Assembly: GCA_903838295.1 (NCBI GenBank)
Contig: CAILXX010000006.1
Location: 79,917-143,916 of the forward strand
Length of the DNA: 64,000 bases
Direction: 5' to 3'
Origin: an uncultured Actinomycetes bacterium
GTDB taxonomy: Bacteria > Actinomycetota > Actinomycetes > Nanopelagicales > Nanopelagicaceae
This document shows, one piece after another, positions 55,800 to 64,000 of the stretch. Under the pieces are notes generated by a model. That model was not told where the DNA came from, did no database searches, and was given only the letters and a program-made list of their open reading frames with translations. The position numbers and the translations under genes were made by a program. How positions within the stretch are numbered: the stretch's first letter is position 1; each line of letters opens with the position of its first letter.

Positions 55800-56657
55800 T
55801 TTCAATAAATCAGTACCCAGAGTAAAGAGCGCTAACCAAACAATAAAAAAGCCAATCCATCGGCCGGTAGTCATGACTTCGTGCCGTACCAAGATGCCGA
55901 TGAGAAATTGCACCGTCGGAGTGATGTACTGCAGTAAACCAATAATTGTGTAAGGCAACCTATTCACTGATCCATTGAAAAGTAACAGGGGGACGGCGGT
56001 AACGACGCCCGCACCCATTAAAAGAATTGTTAAACCAAGATGGTGCCCAAATTGCCCCTGACCTTTGTGGCCAATCCAGATTAAGTATCCAAAATATGGA
56101 AGGAAGGAAATTAGGGTTTCAAGTGCTAGGCCCTCTAAAGCCCCGAGTCCAAGTTGTTTTTTGACCAACCCATAACTTCCCCAAGAGACAGTGATTGCCA
56201 ATGCGATCCAAGGAAAATGTCCATAGTCCAGCGCAAGCACCAGAACACCAATTGTGGCGATACCTATGGATAGCCATTGTAATTTCCGCATTTTTTCTTT
56301 CAGAAGGATTACCCCGAAAAGTACAATAATCAGTGGGTTGATGTAATACCCAAGTGCGCACTCGACAACGTGTCCATGAATGACACCCCACACATAAATC
56401 AACCAGTTGCCAGATATAAAGAGAGATGAAAAGAACAAGCGGATTAAATTCCGTCTCACCTTTAATAGCGCCAAGGTTGATCGGAGTCGCCTTGAAAAAC
56501 CAAGCACTATTACACAAAAGACCAAAGTCCAGACCGCACGATGACTGACTATCTCAAAGGAGTTAGAAGGTTCTAGCAGCGGCCAATAAAGGGGGAACAA
56601 ACCCCAAAGAAGGTAGGAGGCGACTCCGAACAACAACCCAAGCTTGTTTTTGCTCAC
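55758..56657 (-). CDS. rarD: RarD-like EamA transporter
   Basis: A 299-residue membrane protein with about ten segments (two EamA repeats), with the RarD start LLFGVASYLLWGLFPLYWP and FNGSVNRLPYTIIGLLQYITPT. The RarD name is historical (chloramphenicol sensitivity); the exported substrate is unknown. Follows yajQ by 6 bases. Confidence 0.88.
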   Translation of the reverse strand: MSKNKLGLLFGVASYLLWGLFPLYWPLLEPSNSFEIVSHRAVWTLVFCVIVLGFSRRLRSTLALLKVRRNLIRLFFSSLFISGNWLIYVWGVIHGHVVECALGYYINPLIIVLFGVILLKEKMRKLQWLSIGIATIGVLVLALDYGHFPWIALAITVSWGSYGLVKKQLGLGALEGLALETLISFLPYFGYLIWIGHKGQGQFGHHLGLTILLMGAGVVTAVPLLLFNGSVNRLPYTIIGLLQYITPTVQFLIGILVRHEVMTTGRWIGFFIVWLALFTLGTDLLKSGSASDDGLAKLD

Positions 56658-56663
56658 TAGTGG

Positions 56664-57152
56664 CTAGCGATAATTCTGGAACTGAACCGAAAATTCCCAA
56701 GGATGATCCTTAACAATTTGGATTGCGACCTGAAGGTCATCACGACTTTTGCTTGAAACCCGAAGTTCTTCGCCTTGAATCTGAGTTTTAAGCGTCTTGG
56801 GACCTTCATCTCGGAGCAATTTTGCAATCTTCTTGGCATCTTCGGTCTTAATGCCTTCTTTAAAGGCACACGAGATCTTATAAATTTTTCCGCTCAGTTG
56901 TGGTACTGATGGATCAAGATGCTTAAGTGATACACCGCGCTTCACCAACTTGTCTTTAAATACATCAAGCGCCGACTTTGCCTTCTCTTCACTATCTGCT
57001 TCGATGTTGTACTTTTCACCAGATTTTTCAATCTTTGTTCCAGTATTTTTAAAGTCAAAGCGGGTAGATATTTCGCGATCAGTCTGATTGAAGGCGTTAT
57101 CAACCTCCATGTGATCAACTTCCGAAACTATGTCGAAACTGGAATCAGCCAC
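56664..57152 (-). CDS. YajQ-family nucleotide-binding protein
   Basis: A 162-residue protein with the YajQ pattern SSFDIVSEVDHMEVDNA and a second half containing KKIAKLLRDEGPKTLKTQIQG. Some relatives bind cyclic di-GMP; this one's ligand is unknown. GTG start with strong AGGAGG 6 bases ahead. Overlaps the permease gene by 8 bases. Confidence 0.92.
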   Translation of the reverse strand: MADSSFDIVSEVDHMEVDNAFNQTDREISTRFDFKNTGTKIEKSGEKYNIEADSEEKAKSALDVFKDKLVKRGVSLKHLDPSVPQLSGKIYKISCAFKEGIKTEDAKKIAKLLRDEGPKTLKTQIQGEELRVSSKSRDDLQVAIQIVKDHPWEFSVQFQNYR

Positions 57153-58575
57153 GGTGCGCCTCCTGTTGTCTAATTCTTGTACGAGATAAGAGTATGTGTC
57201 CTACGAAGCCTATTACTAGGGCGATGATGATCCCAACGTTGGCGCTAGCCCAACTGCCGGTCTTACCGCCGATTAATCCCATGAAATAGCCTTGCCAGGA
57301 GAGCCACGAGGCAAAGGTATTAGTGACAAATCCCCAACCCACGGCCGTCCCAAATATCACCAATCCAATGGATCGCAAGTTCCAGACGCCGTAACGACCA
57401 TCCAATTCAAATAGTTCGTCTTGCGAGTAATCCACCTTTCGCATTAAGACGTCAGCCACAAAGATAGTTGACCAGACTGCGATAGGTACCCCCAAGGTAA
57501 TTAAAAATCCCTGAAACGGTCCGATGAAATTAGGGGCGACCCACACAATATAAATTGTTCCAGCGGCCATAATTGTGGCATCAATTGACGCAGCCACATG
57601 TCTTTTAACGGGTAGTCCAATCGAAACCAAGGTAATCCCTGATGAATAAAGATCAAGAATTGCCCCACCAATCAGGCCAAGAACTGCAACGATCACAAAA
57701 GGAATCAGATACCACGTTGGTAGCAGCGTAGTCAGCGCACCAATTGGATCGGAGGCAATTGCATCGCTTAAAGATTTAGAACTACCAGCCAAGAGCGAAC
57801 CATATATGACAAGAATTATTGGAACGATAGATGCACCAAATACGGTCCAGCCAATAACCGATTGACTAGATGTTTTTCGGGGTAAGTAACGCGAATAGTC
57901 TGCTGCAGAATTTACCCAACCAAGCCCGATACCCGTGATGCCAAAGATCATTGCACCTATAAGGCCCTGCACTCCACCAGAATGTAATGTGGATACAGAA
58001 TGCCAATTAACTTTATGAACTGTTAAGGCAACATAACCAATTGTAAGTATCAATGTCGCGACTGTGAGCCAGCGTTGGATTTTCATAATTGTTTGAAAGC
58101 CAAGTACTCCACCAAAAACTGTCAGACCTGCAGCAACAAGAAATCCAAGGACTCCAGCGACGTTGTGATTAACATGCCCAAGCCGAGCAAAAACGGTTTG
58201 AGAGGCGAGGGTGGCAAGTGAGACAAGCACGGTCTCCCAACCAACAAATAGTAAATAGGAGAGCAGACCGGGCAATATATTTCCTTTTACCCCAAAGGCA
58301 GCTCGAGATAACGTCATGGTCGGTGCGTTAGATCGTTTTCCGGCGATTGAGCTGATTCCAACAAGGACAAAGGAGCCGGCGGTTCCTACTACTGCAGCGA
58401 AGGTGGCTTGCCAAAAAGAGATGCCAAAGCCCAAAAAGAATGCACCATAGGAAAGCGCAAGTAAGGAGACATTTCCTGCCGCCCACGGCCAGAAGAGAGA
58501 GCGTGCCGTTCCGTGGCGTTCTTCTTCTCGTATGAAATTAACGCCGTTAGGTTCGATCGAATTAATAATGTTCAT
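57145..58575 (-). CDS. NCS1-family nucleobase permease (CodB-like)
   Basis: A 476-residue membrane protein with about 12 segments matching the cytosine/purine permease family; ADYSRYLPRK near residue 230 is characteristic. Start ATG 58575, leaderless. Facing tdk, it may supply nucleobases for salvage. Allantoin or other hydantoins are alternative substrates. Confidence 0.85.
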   Translation of the reverse strand: MNIINSIEPNGVNFIREEERHGTARSLFWPWAAGNVSLLALSYGAFFLGFGISFWQATFAAVVGTAGSFVLVGISSIAGKRSNAPTMTLSRAAFGVKGNILPGLLSYLLFVGWETVLVSLATLASQTVFARLGHVNHNVAGVLGFLVAAGLTVFGGVLGFQTIMKIQRWLTVATLILTIGYVALTVHKVNWHSVSTLHSGGVQGLIGAMIFGITGIGLGWVNSAADYSRYLPRKTSSQSVIGWTVFGASIVPIILVIYGSLLAGSSKSLSDAIASDPIGALTTLLPTWYLIPFVIVAVLGLIGGAILDLYSSGITLVSIGLPVKRHVAASIDATIMAAGTIYIVWVAPNFIGPFQGFLITLGVPIAVWSTIFVADVLMRKVDYSQDELFELDGRYGVWNLRSIGLVIFGTAVGWGFVTNTFASWLSWQGYFMGLIGGKTGSWASANVGIIIALVIGFVGHILLSRTRIRQQEAHRG

Positions 58576-58581
58576 AATCAA

Positions 58582-58587
58582 ATTCTA
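58582..58587 (-). promoter_or_regulatory. -10 element of a leaderless promoter for the NCS1 permease
   Basis: TAGAAT, six bases (TTGATT), ATG at 58575 on the - strand. Confidence 0.6.
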
Positions 58588-58632
58588 ATGGAGCCACATA
58601 GACAACATGTTACCTAAATTGACGCTATGCGC

Positions 58633-58638
58633 TAATTT
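58633..58638 (+). promoter_or_regulatory. -10 element of a leaderless promoter for tdk
   Basis: TAATTT, six bases (TCTCGT), ATG at 58645. Confidence 0.55.
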
Positions 58639-58644
58639 TCTCGT

Positions 58645-59247
58645 ATGGCCGAACTTATTTATTACTGTGGAACTATGGATAGTGGCAAATCCACTCTTGC
58701 GCTGCAGACGGCACATAACCGAACAAGTCGTGGCCTTGAAGGAATTATTCTCACCAACCGTGACCGAGGCGGCGAAGGAGTCATAACTAGCCGTTTAGGT
58801 TTGCGTTCGCCCGCCTTTGAGGTAAGCCCCGAACTAAACATTTTGGAGCATTTAAAGAGCGAGATGGCTCGTGGCCGAAAAATTCAATATGTGATTTGCG
58901 ATGAGACACAGTTCTTTGAGCCAGAGCACATAGAGCAGTTAGCCATGGTGGTGGACGAACTCGGGATTGACGTATTTGCTTTTGGAATTCTGACCGACTT
59001 TAGAACAAAACTTTTTCCGGGTTCAGAACGACTTATCGAATTAGCCGATCGAGTCCTGCCGCTTCAGGTAGAAGCGCTCTGTTGGTGTGGATTGCGTGCC
59101 ACGCATAATGCCCGTGTTGCAAATGGAGTAATGGTTACCGAAGGTGATCAAATTGTCCCTGGTGATGTCGCTTCAAAAGATGTTATTGGTTACGAAGTAT
59201 TGTGCAGAAAACATCATATGCAAAAGATTAATTCAACTCGGGCCTGA
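58645..59247 (+). CDS. tdk: Thymidine kinase
   Basis: A 200-residue type II thymidine kinase. P-loop GTMDSGKST at residues 9-17, CDETQFFEPEHIEQL, and the zinc site CWCG...CRKHH near the C-terminus. Salvages thymidine to dTMP. The facing NCS1 permease fits a nucleoside or base salvage pair. Confidence 0.94.
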   Translation: MAELIYYCGTMDSGKSTLALQTAHNRTSRGLEGIILTNRDRGGEGVITSRLGLRSPAFEVSPELNILEHLKSEMARGRKIQYVICDETQFFEPEHIEQLAMVVDELGIDVFAFGILTDFRTKLFPGSERLIELADRVLPLQVEALCWCGLRATHNARVANGVMVTEGDQIVPGDVASKDVIGYEVLCRKHHMQKINSTRA

Positions 59248-59267
59248 AGTCGCAAAGGACTCTTAAA

Positions 59268-60452
59268 GTGAGCAAAAAACTTAAACTTGCCATTATTGGT
59301 GGCGGGCAGTTCTCTGCCTCTTTTATTCATCTATTTCAGGCACATCCGCTAGTCGCAGAGGTTGCCCTGGTCGAGCCAAATGAAGAGCGAGGAAAAATCA
59401 CTTCTGCAAAGTTTTCGATCAAAGACGTTTTCGCTTCATTAGATGAATTGTGGAATAGCGATTTCGATTCGGTAGCTATCTTTACGCCACGATGGACGCA
59501 TGCCGAAATCGCGCTGGCTGCCTTAAAAAATAATCGCCATGTATATACCGCCGTACCGATGGGCATCACCATCGAAGAAGTGACCGAACTTGTGAAGGTT
59601 GCTAAAGCAACAAAGCTGACTTATTTTATGGCCGAGACTAGCTACTACTACCCAGCAGTTGTCTACGCCAGAAAGAAATTTCTTAACGGTGATATGGGCC
59701 AGTTCGTTTATGGTGAAGGTGAATATTTACATGACATGTCTCATGGCTTTTTTGATGCATTTGCCGCAAATGGAGGGGATGACTGGAAAGCCAGTGCAAG
59801 TTTTCCACCGATGTTGTATTCCACGCATTCGACCAGCACCATACTTTCTGTAACTGGTAGTCATGCAATTTCAGTCACATGCCTAGGCTTAAAGGATTCG
59901 ATCACTGATGGGATTTTTGATGAGGATGTAAGTATGTGGCAGAACAATCAGAGTAATCAGATCGCGCTCTTCAGGAATAGTGATGGCGGAGTTATGCGGA
60001 TTGCCGAACTTCGCCGAGTAGGTACCGCTCCATTAGAGCCAACCGTGCGTATGAGCATTTTTGGAACCGAAGGTTCATTCGAACAACAGGTGGGGTACGC
60101 GTCCTGGTCGACAAAAAACTCCTTTGATATTGTCACAGATGAAATAAATACTTGGTCTGATGTCGAGAATCCATACTCTCTTCAGAAAGATTTTATTTCC
60201 CCTAATAAGTGGGATGGTGGCTTTGCAAGAATCCATGATCGTTCAGCTTTACCCTCATCATTTAACGGACTTTCCAACGGCCATGGTGGTTCGCACCAAT
60301 ATATGGTCCATGATTTTGTGATGGATGCAGTGGGGGAGAAACCCGCCCCCATGAATATTGATGACGCGGCTCGATTTACAACTCCCGGGATCGTGGCTCA
60401 TCAGTCGGCGATCAGCGGTGGGGTAACCATGCCAATCCCGTACATCTTTTAA
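59268..60452 (+). CDS. Gfo/Idh/MocA family oxidoreductase
   Basis: A 394-residue NAD(P)-dependent dehydrogenase. Rossmann start LAIIGGGQFSASFIH; the family EK-P region appears as TAVPMGITIEEVTEL with an altered lysine, near residue 100. Acts on a sugar, inositol or derivative. GTG start after AAAGGA, 20 bases after tdk, ahead of a sugar-uptake operon it probably serves. Confidence 0.85.
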   Translation: MSKKLKLAIIGGGQFSASFIHLFQAHPLVAEVALVEPNEERGKITSAKFSIKDVFASLDELWNSDFDSVAIFTPRWTHAEIALAALKNNRHVYTAVPMGITIEEVTELVKVAKATKLTYFMAETSYYYPAVVYARKKFLNGDMGQFVYGEGEYLHDMSHGFFDAFAANGGDDWKASASFPPMLYSTHSTSTILSVTGSHAISVTCLGLKDSITDGIFDEDVSMWQNNQSNQIALFRNSDGGVMRIAELRRVGTAPLEPTVRMSIFGTEGSFEQQVGYASWSTKNSFDIVTDEINTWSDVENPYSLQKDFISPNKWDGGFARIHDRSALPSSFNGLSNGHGGSHQYMVHDFVMDAVGEKPAPMNIDDAARFTTPGIVAHQSAISGGVTMPIPYIF

Positions 60453-60471
60453 CTTCGTAAAATGGCCAAAT

Positions 60472-60487
60472 ATAACGAAATCGTTAT
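60472..60487. promoter_or_regulatory. Palindromic candidate operator upstream of the sugar-binding protein gene
   Basis: ATAACGA-AA-TCGTTAT, a 7-base inverted repeat with a 2-base centre, starting 20 bases after the dehydrogenase stop in the 166-base gap. AT-rich promoter-like sequence (TATATAAAAG around 60525-60535) lies just downstream. Too tight for an RNA hairpin; more likely a repressor site. Confidence 0.5.
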
Positions 60488-60584
60488 TTATTTCCGTTGG
60501 TTTAATTGAATACTGGCTATCTTATATAAAAGAAAAGTGCCAGAATTTCGACGACTTGTTACGGGGTGCGCAAGTAGTCCGTAG

Positions 60585-60616
60585 CGATAAAACCAATAGG
60601 CCTATCGAAAGGTTTT
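60585..60616 (+). promoter_or_regulatory. Possible RNA structure over the ribosome site of the sugar-binding protein gene
   Basis: AAAACC (60589-60594) can pair with GGTTTT (60611-60616), which covers the ribosome site GAAAGG. A competing stem CGATA/TATCG (60585-60589 with 60603-60607) and a palindrome ATAGGCCTAT (60596-60605) lie between. Suggestive of translational control, unproven. Confidence 0.3.
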
Positions 60617-60618
60617 AA

Positions 60619-61968
60619 ATGACATCAATCAAGAAGCGCAGTGTTGTCGTTGCGGTTGTTTCCACCTTGGTGGCATCAACAGCAATCCTCAGCGTCTCTG
60701 CTCAATCAGCACAAGCAGCAGTAGGAACAAGTGCTGCAATTACAAAGGCGCTTAATACGCCAACAACTCTTACATTCTGGAGTTGGCTACCAGGTCAGCA
60801 GAACGAAGTTAATTTGTTCCAAGCTACCTATCCAAAAATTAAAGTAAAGCTTGTTAACGTCGGCTCCGGTGGCGCTGAATACAACAAGATCAAAGCCGGA
60901 ATTGCTGCCAAGTCTGGTCTTCCAGATGTTGCTCAAATTGAGTTCCAGTATGTTCCAACATTTAAAGTTCTTGGCGGTCTAGCTAACATTGCACCTTACC
61001 TTTCTAAAAATTGGGTAAGCCAATTCCCAGCATGGATCTCTGCTCAGGTAACTGATGCTAAGGGTGGCGTATACGCAGTTCCTCAGGATTCAGGCCCAAT
61101 GGGACTTCTGTATCGCTCAGATGTTTTCACAAAAAATAACATCACTCCTCCTGCAACATGGGCAGACTTTGCTAAAGATGCCGCGATCATCCACAGTGCA
61201 GATGCAAATTCATACATCTCTAACATGATCATGGATTCAGGAAATATGAATGGCCTTTACTGGCAGGCTGGTGCTCGTCCGTTCCACATGACGAGCGCGT
61301 CATCAATCAACATTAAGTTGAATGATGCAGCAACCAAGCAGGTTACAAAGTTCTGGGGCGATCTATACTCTTCAGGCAATATTCCTGCAGATCCATACTG
61401 GACATCTGACTGGAACGCAGCCTTCAACAAGGGTAAGTACGTTTCTTGGGCAGCAGCAGCATGGGGTCTTGCAACTGTATCTGCAGCTGCAGCAGACACT
61501 TCAGGTAGCTGGCGTGCTGCACCACTTCCAACATGGGGTTCAACACCTGTGTCTGGTAACTGGGGCGGATCAACTTCAGCTGTGATGTCAACATCAAAGA
61601 ATGTGATCGCAGCTGCGGCTCTTGCTGATTTCGTTAACACGAATGCAACAGCTTCATTCGCACTCACACAAGCTCCAACCTTTGACTTCCCAGTAGCAAA
61701 CTCTGTATTGAGTTCAGCAGGATTCAAGGCAACTGCTCCTGCGTTCTATGGCGGCCAGAAGGTGTACCAGGCCTATAGTGCTTACAACGCAGTTGTTGGT
61801 AAGAACTATGAGTGGAGCCCATTCCAGGATGAGGTTTACACACTCTGGACCAACGATGTGCTCGATTCGATCTTGAAGAAGAGCGATACGGCTGCAGGCG
61901 TTGACAAGTGGCAGGCTGACACCGTTGCTTATGCAAAGGCTCAGGGATATACCGTCACGACCAAGTAA
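60619..61968 (+). CDS. Sugar ABC transporter solute-binding protein
   Basis: A 449-residue family 1 solute-binding protein. A Sec signal ends in SAQSAQA (residue 33) with no lipobox cysteine, so it may be released or held by another anchor. Mature domain starts with TLTFWSWLPGQQNEV, typical of sugar binders. The hairpin right after it, before the permease genes, fits higher production of this subunit. Which sugar is bound is not readable. Confidence 0.88.
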   Translation: MTSIKKRSVVVAVVSTLVASTAILSVSAQSAQAAVGTSAAITKALNTPTTLTFWSWLPGQQNEVNLFQATYPKIKVKLVNVGSGGAEYNKIKAGIAAKSGLPDVAQIEFQYVPTFKVLGGLANIAPYLSKNWVSQFPAWISAQVTDAKGGVYAVPQDSGPMGLLYRSDVFTKNNITPPATWADFAKDAAIIHSADANSYISNMIMDSGNMNGLYWQAGARPFHMTSASSINIKLNDAATKQVTKFWGDLYSSGNIPADPYWTSDWNAAFNKGKYVSWAAAAWGLATVSAAAADTSGSWRAAPLPTWGSTPVSGNWGGSTSAVMSTSKNVIAAAALADFVNTNATASFALTQAPTFDFPVANSVLSSAGFKATAPAFYGGQKVYQAYSAYNAVVGKNYEWSPFQDEVYTLWTNDVLDSILKKSDTAAGVDKWQADTVAYAKAQGYTVTTK

Positions 61969-61984
61969 GTAGCTAAGTACTAAG

Positions 61985-62025
61985 AAAGATAGAGAGGGTT
62001 ATTGAAACCCTCTCTATCTTTTAGA
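61985..62025 (+). terminator. Perfect hairpin between the binding protein and permease genes
   Basis: A perfect 16-bp inverted repeat (61985-62000 and 62006-62021) around a 5-base loop (ATTGA), closing AAAGATAGAGAGGGTT with its complement, followed by TTAG. It probably acts as a partial terminator or 3' stabiliser, leaving the two permease genes downstream at lower expression. Confidence 0.8.
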
Positions 62026-62068
62026 TTTTCTCAAAAACTTAGTGTCAATTAATATTGAAATGGTGATC

Positions 62069-62962
62069 ATGAGCAGAAGCAGTCTTGCATCCACAAAAAG
62101 AACCGGACTTTTTTTCGTACTACCCTTCTTTTTATTGTTCGTTGTTCTTCTTATAGTGCCTTTGCTTTATTCGGGCTACATCAGTCTGTACCACAAGGGC
62201 CTTATCGGTGGTAATAAATTTGTTGGATTGCAAAATTACGTAACGATGATTCATGATCCACAATGGGTCACATCAGTAGTTCGAGTGGCACTGTATTTCT
62301 TGCTCCAAGTCCCACTAATGCTGATTATCGCGACTTTCTGTGCGTTGGCTATCGACAGTGGAAAGCTTCGCTTCCCTAGATTTTTTAGAATTGCAATATT
62401 TATCCCGTACGCCGTCCCAGCCGTTATTGGCGCGATTATTTGGTCTTACTTCTATGGCTTCAACTACGGTTTCATTAATACTGTTTTAGGTTATGCGCAC
62501 ATTCACAAGATCAATTTCTTTGGGAGTCAATTTTCCTCATTAAGTTCTATTAGCGCTCTTGTAACCTGGGAATTCGCTGGCTATAACATGATTATTTTGT
62601 ATGCCGCACTTAAAGGTCTCTCTACAGAACTTTATGAAGCAGCAGCGGTTGATGGCGCTGGTGCCATAAAAACAGCGATCCGAATCAAACTACCGCAGCT
62701 TTATCCAGCCATCTTTCTGACTCTGATTTTTTCAATTATTGGAAGTTTCCAGCTCTTCACCGAGCCACTTCAATTCTCAAACCTAGCCCCAACAACTTTT
62801 GACGATCACTACTCACCAAACGTGTATGCATATAACGTTGCGTTTAAGGGCCAGCAGCTTAATTATGCTGCAACTATCTCGTTTTCTCTCGGATTGATTA
62901 TTGCGATCGTCGCAACAATCGCAACATTGGTCGGCCGCCGCAAAGGGGAGCAACTGATATGA
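62069..62962 (+). CDS. Sugar ABC transporter permease (MalF-like)
   Basis: A 297-residue inner-membrane subunit with six segments and the ATPase-contacting EAA loop EAAAVDGAGAIKTAIRIKLPQL. Start 62069 (MSRSSLAS) has GGTG just ahead; GTG 62042 and ATG 62060 in the same frame are alternatives. Overlaps the next permease by 4 bases. Confidence 0.88.
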   Translation: MSRSSLASTKRTGLFFVLPFFLLFVVLLIVPLLYSGYISLYHKGLIGGNKFVGLQNYVTMIHDPQWVTSVVRVALYFLLQVPLMLIIATFCALAIDSGKLRFPRFFRIAIFIPYAVPAVIGAIIWSYFYGFNYGFINTVLGYAHIHKINFFGSQFSSLSSISALVTWEFAGYNMIILYAALKGLSTELYEAAAVDGAGAIKTAIRIKLPQLYPAIFLTLIFSIIGSFQLFTEPLQFSNLAPTTFDDHYSPNVYAYNVAFKGQQLNYAATISFSLGLIIAIVATIATLVGRRKGEQLI

Positions 62963-63831
62963 GTTCAAAGAAGTTTTATATGACTAAGAAGAGTAATTTC
63001 CTTACTCTTATCATGATCATTATTTCTACTTATTTCCTAATCCCTCTCATTTGGGTTATCACATCAAGCACAAAAAACACCACCGATCTTTTTTCTACCT
63101 TTGGACTCTGGTTCGGTAAGTCGTTCCACCTCTGGCACAACCTCAGGATGGTTTTTTCAAGTGATGCCGGAATTTACAAAATTTGGTTGATGAATTCTCT
63201 CATCTATTCAATTGTGGGTGCTTTAGGCGCTGCATTGCTCTGTACATTGGCAGGATATGGATTCTCCAAATATAAGTTTGTTGGATCTACTGCCATCTTT
63301 AGAACAGTTTTAGCAGCAGTAATGATTCCCACAGCGGCCCTTTCGATTCCAACTTTTATCATCTTTTCAAAGCTGGGACTGGTTAATACCCGCTGGGCAG
63401 TAATTTTGCCATCATTGATTAGTCCGCTCGGTGTTTATTTGATGAAGGTTTATTCTGACACCTCCATCCCAAACAACATGATTGAGGCGGCTCGAATCGA
63501 TGGAGCAACAGAGTTTAAAATCTTTAAGTCAATTTCTTTACGCATGTTGATGCCAGGGTTTGTGACTGTCCTATTGCTATCAATCGTTGGAATTTGGAAT
63601 AACTTCTTCTTGCCTTTGATTATGTTGAGTGAGACCAATTTACAACCATTGCCTGTTGGACTCTTTATTTGGTATGGCCGTGCATACAATGGTGGATCTG
63701 GCACGGATCCTCAATTCCAAGTTGCAGTTATTGCCTCTGCGGGTCTCTCGCTATTGCCGTTGATTATTGTCTTCTTGTTCTTACAGCGTTATTGGGAGAA
63801 CGGCCTTTCATTAGGCGCGGTTAAGGAATAG
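62959..63831 (+). CDS. Sugar ABC transporter permease (MalG-like)
   Basis: A 290-residue second permease with six segments and EAA loop EAARIDGATEFKIFKSISLRML. Forms the channel with the preceding subunit. No ATPase gene is present before the window's end, so a shared MsmK-like ATPase, or one encoded beyond, is needed. Confidence 0.9.
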   Translation: MSSKKFYMTKKSNFLTLIMIIISTYFLIPLIWVITSSTKNTTDLFSTFGLWFGKSFHLWHNLRMVFSSDAGIYKIWLMNSLIYSIVGALGAALLCTLAGYGFSKYKFVGSTAIFRTVLAAVMIPTAALSIPTFIIFSKLGLVNTRWAVILPSLISPLGVYLMKVYSDTSIPNNMIEAARIDGATEFKIFKSISLRMLMPGFVTVLLLSIVGIWNNFFLPLIMLSETNLQPLPVGLFIWYGRAYNGGSGTDPQFQVAVIASAGLSLLPLIIVFLFLQRYWENGLSLGAVKE

Positions 63832-63893
63832 AACTAATTTCTTAACCCTTTGAAACTGAGGTAGTCTACGCAGGCTGCTTCAGATATAGCCTT

Positions 63894-63978
63894 GGCGGGT
63901 TGCCCGAGCGGCCAATGGGAGGGGACTGTAAATCCCCCGGCTCTGCCTTCGAAGGTTCAAATCCTTCACCCGCCACCA
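63894..63978 (+). tRNA. tRNA-Tyr (GTA)
   Basis: An 85-base class II tRNA. Acceptor stem GGCGGGT (63894-63900) pairs fully with ACCCGCC (63968-63974). The anticodon loop is CTGTAAA within the GGGGA/TCCCC stem, giving anticodon GTA at 63928-63930. A long variable arm and the T-loop GGTTCAAATCC follow; CCA is encoded at 63976-63978. Confidence 0.95.
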
Positions 63979-64000
63979 GTAAGACCTCATGTGAATGAGC

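Noticed and set aside
61257..61727. 156-codon - strand frame opposite the sugar-binding protein
   Set aside because: Complement of a strongly coding gene; alanine/valine-rich translation without domain features.
1..64000. Prophage, insertion sequences or CRISPR array
   Set aside because: No transposase, integrase, phage structural gene or spaced repeat array was seen; the repeats found are short tandem duplications.

Overview
The window reads as a chromosomal segment of a streamlined, moderate-GC actinobacterium. By eye the GC content is in the upper 40s percent, and no intergenic gap reaches 300 bases. The lineage call rests on actinobacterial markers in actinobacterial order: XPB-type helicase beside its partner, ClpC, a ResB/CcsA cytochrome c system next to a complete men cluster, and standalone DUF6457 beside MobA. 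Small genes, many 4-bp overlaps and many apparently leaderless transcripts suggest a free-living aquatic lineage such as Nanopelagicales (acI). That placement is inference and was not checked against a database.

Bases 1-26400 are a C1 and methylated-amine catabolic island. The + strand carries metF (partial), a methyl-THF:corrinoid methyltransferase, a RACo-type corrinoid activator and a DUF1638 protein. Facing them on the - strand is one long operon: gntR, a dimethylglycine/sarcosine dehydrogenase-like flavoprotein, etfB, etfA, fhs, and a three-subunit NAD-linked formate dehydrogenase (fdsG, fdsB, fdsA). Just upstream lie mobA, DUF6457 and moeA, which make the molybdenum cofactor the formate dehydrogenase needs. 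Next come a small 'virulence factor'-family protein, a homocysteine/betaine methyltransferase-like protein, a choline kinase-like protein, a second dimethylglycine dehydrogenase-like flavoprotein, a cysteine synthase family enzyme, an APC permease and a copper amine oxidase. Together they suggest stripping of methyl groups from betaine-like compounds. Carbon would enter as methyl-THF and methylene-THF, Fhs running backwards would yield ATP and formate, formate dehydrogenase would yield CO2 and NADH, and ETF would take electrons from the flavoproteins. The corrinoid protein and substrate methyltransferase are not in view and may lie left of base 1.

Bases 26400-42900 hold housekeeping genes: clpC, mutY, radA, proC, two exported proteins of unknown role (one a putative metallopeptidase), a glutaredoxin-like protein, the XPB helicase with its partner and an M20 peptidase, a HAD phosphatase and a histidine phosphatase. 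Bases 42888-55800 hold the cytochrome c assembly operon (TlpA-like, CcdA, ResB, CcsA) followed by menaquinone synthesis (menA, E, B, C, D, F, G and a polyprenyl diphosphate synthase), with bioY inserted. The order resembles the Rv0525-Rv0562 region of Mycobacterium tuberculosis.

Bases 55758-64000 hold a RarD-like transporter, yajQ, an NCS1 permease, tdk, then a sugar module (Gfo/Idh/MocA dehydrogenase, solute-binding protein, two permeases, no ATPase) and tRNA-Tyr(GTA). The most striking structure beyond the genes is a recurring promoter form, TAnnnT followed by exactly six bases and then the start codon, seen at twelve genes.
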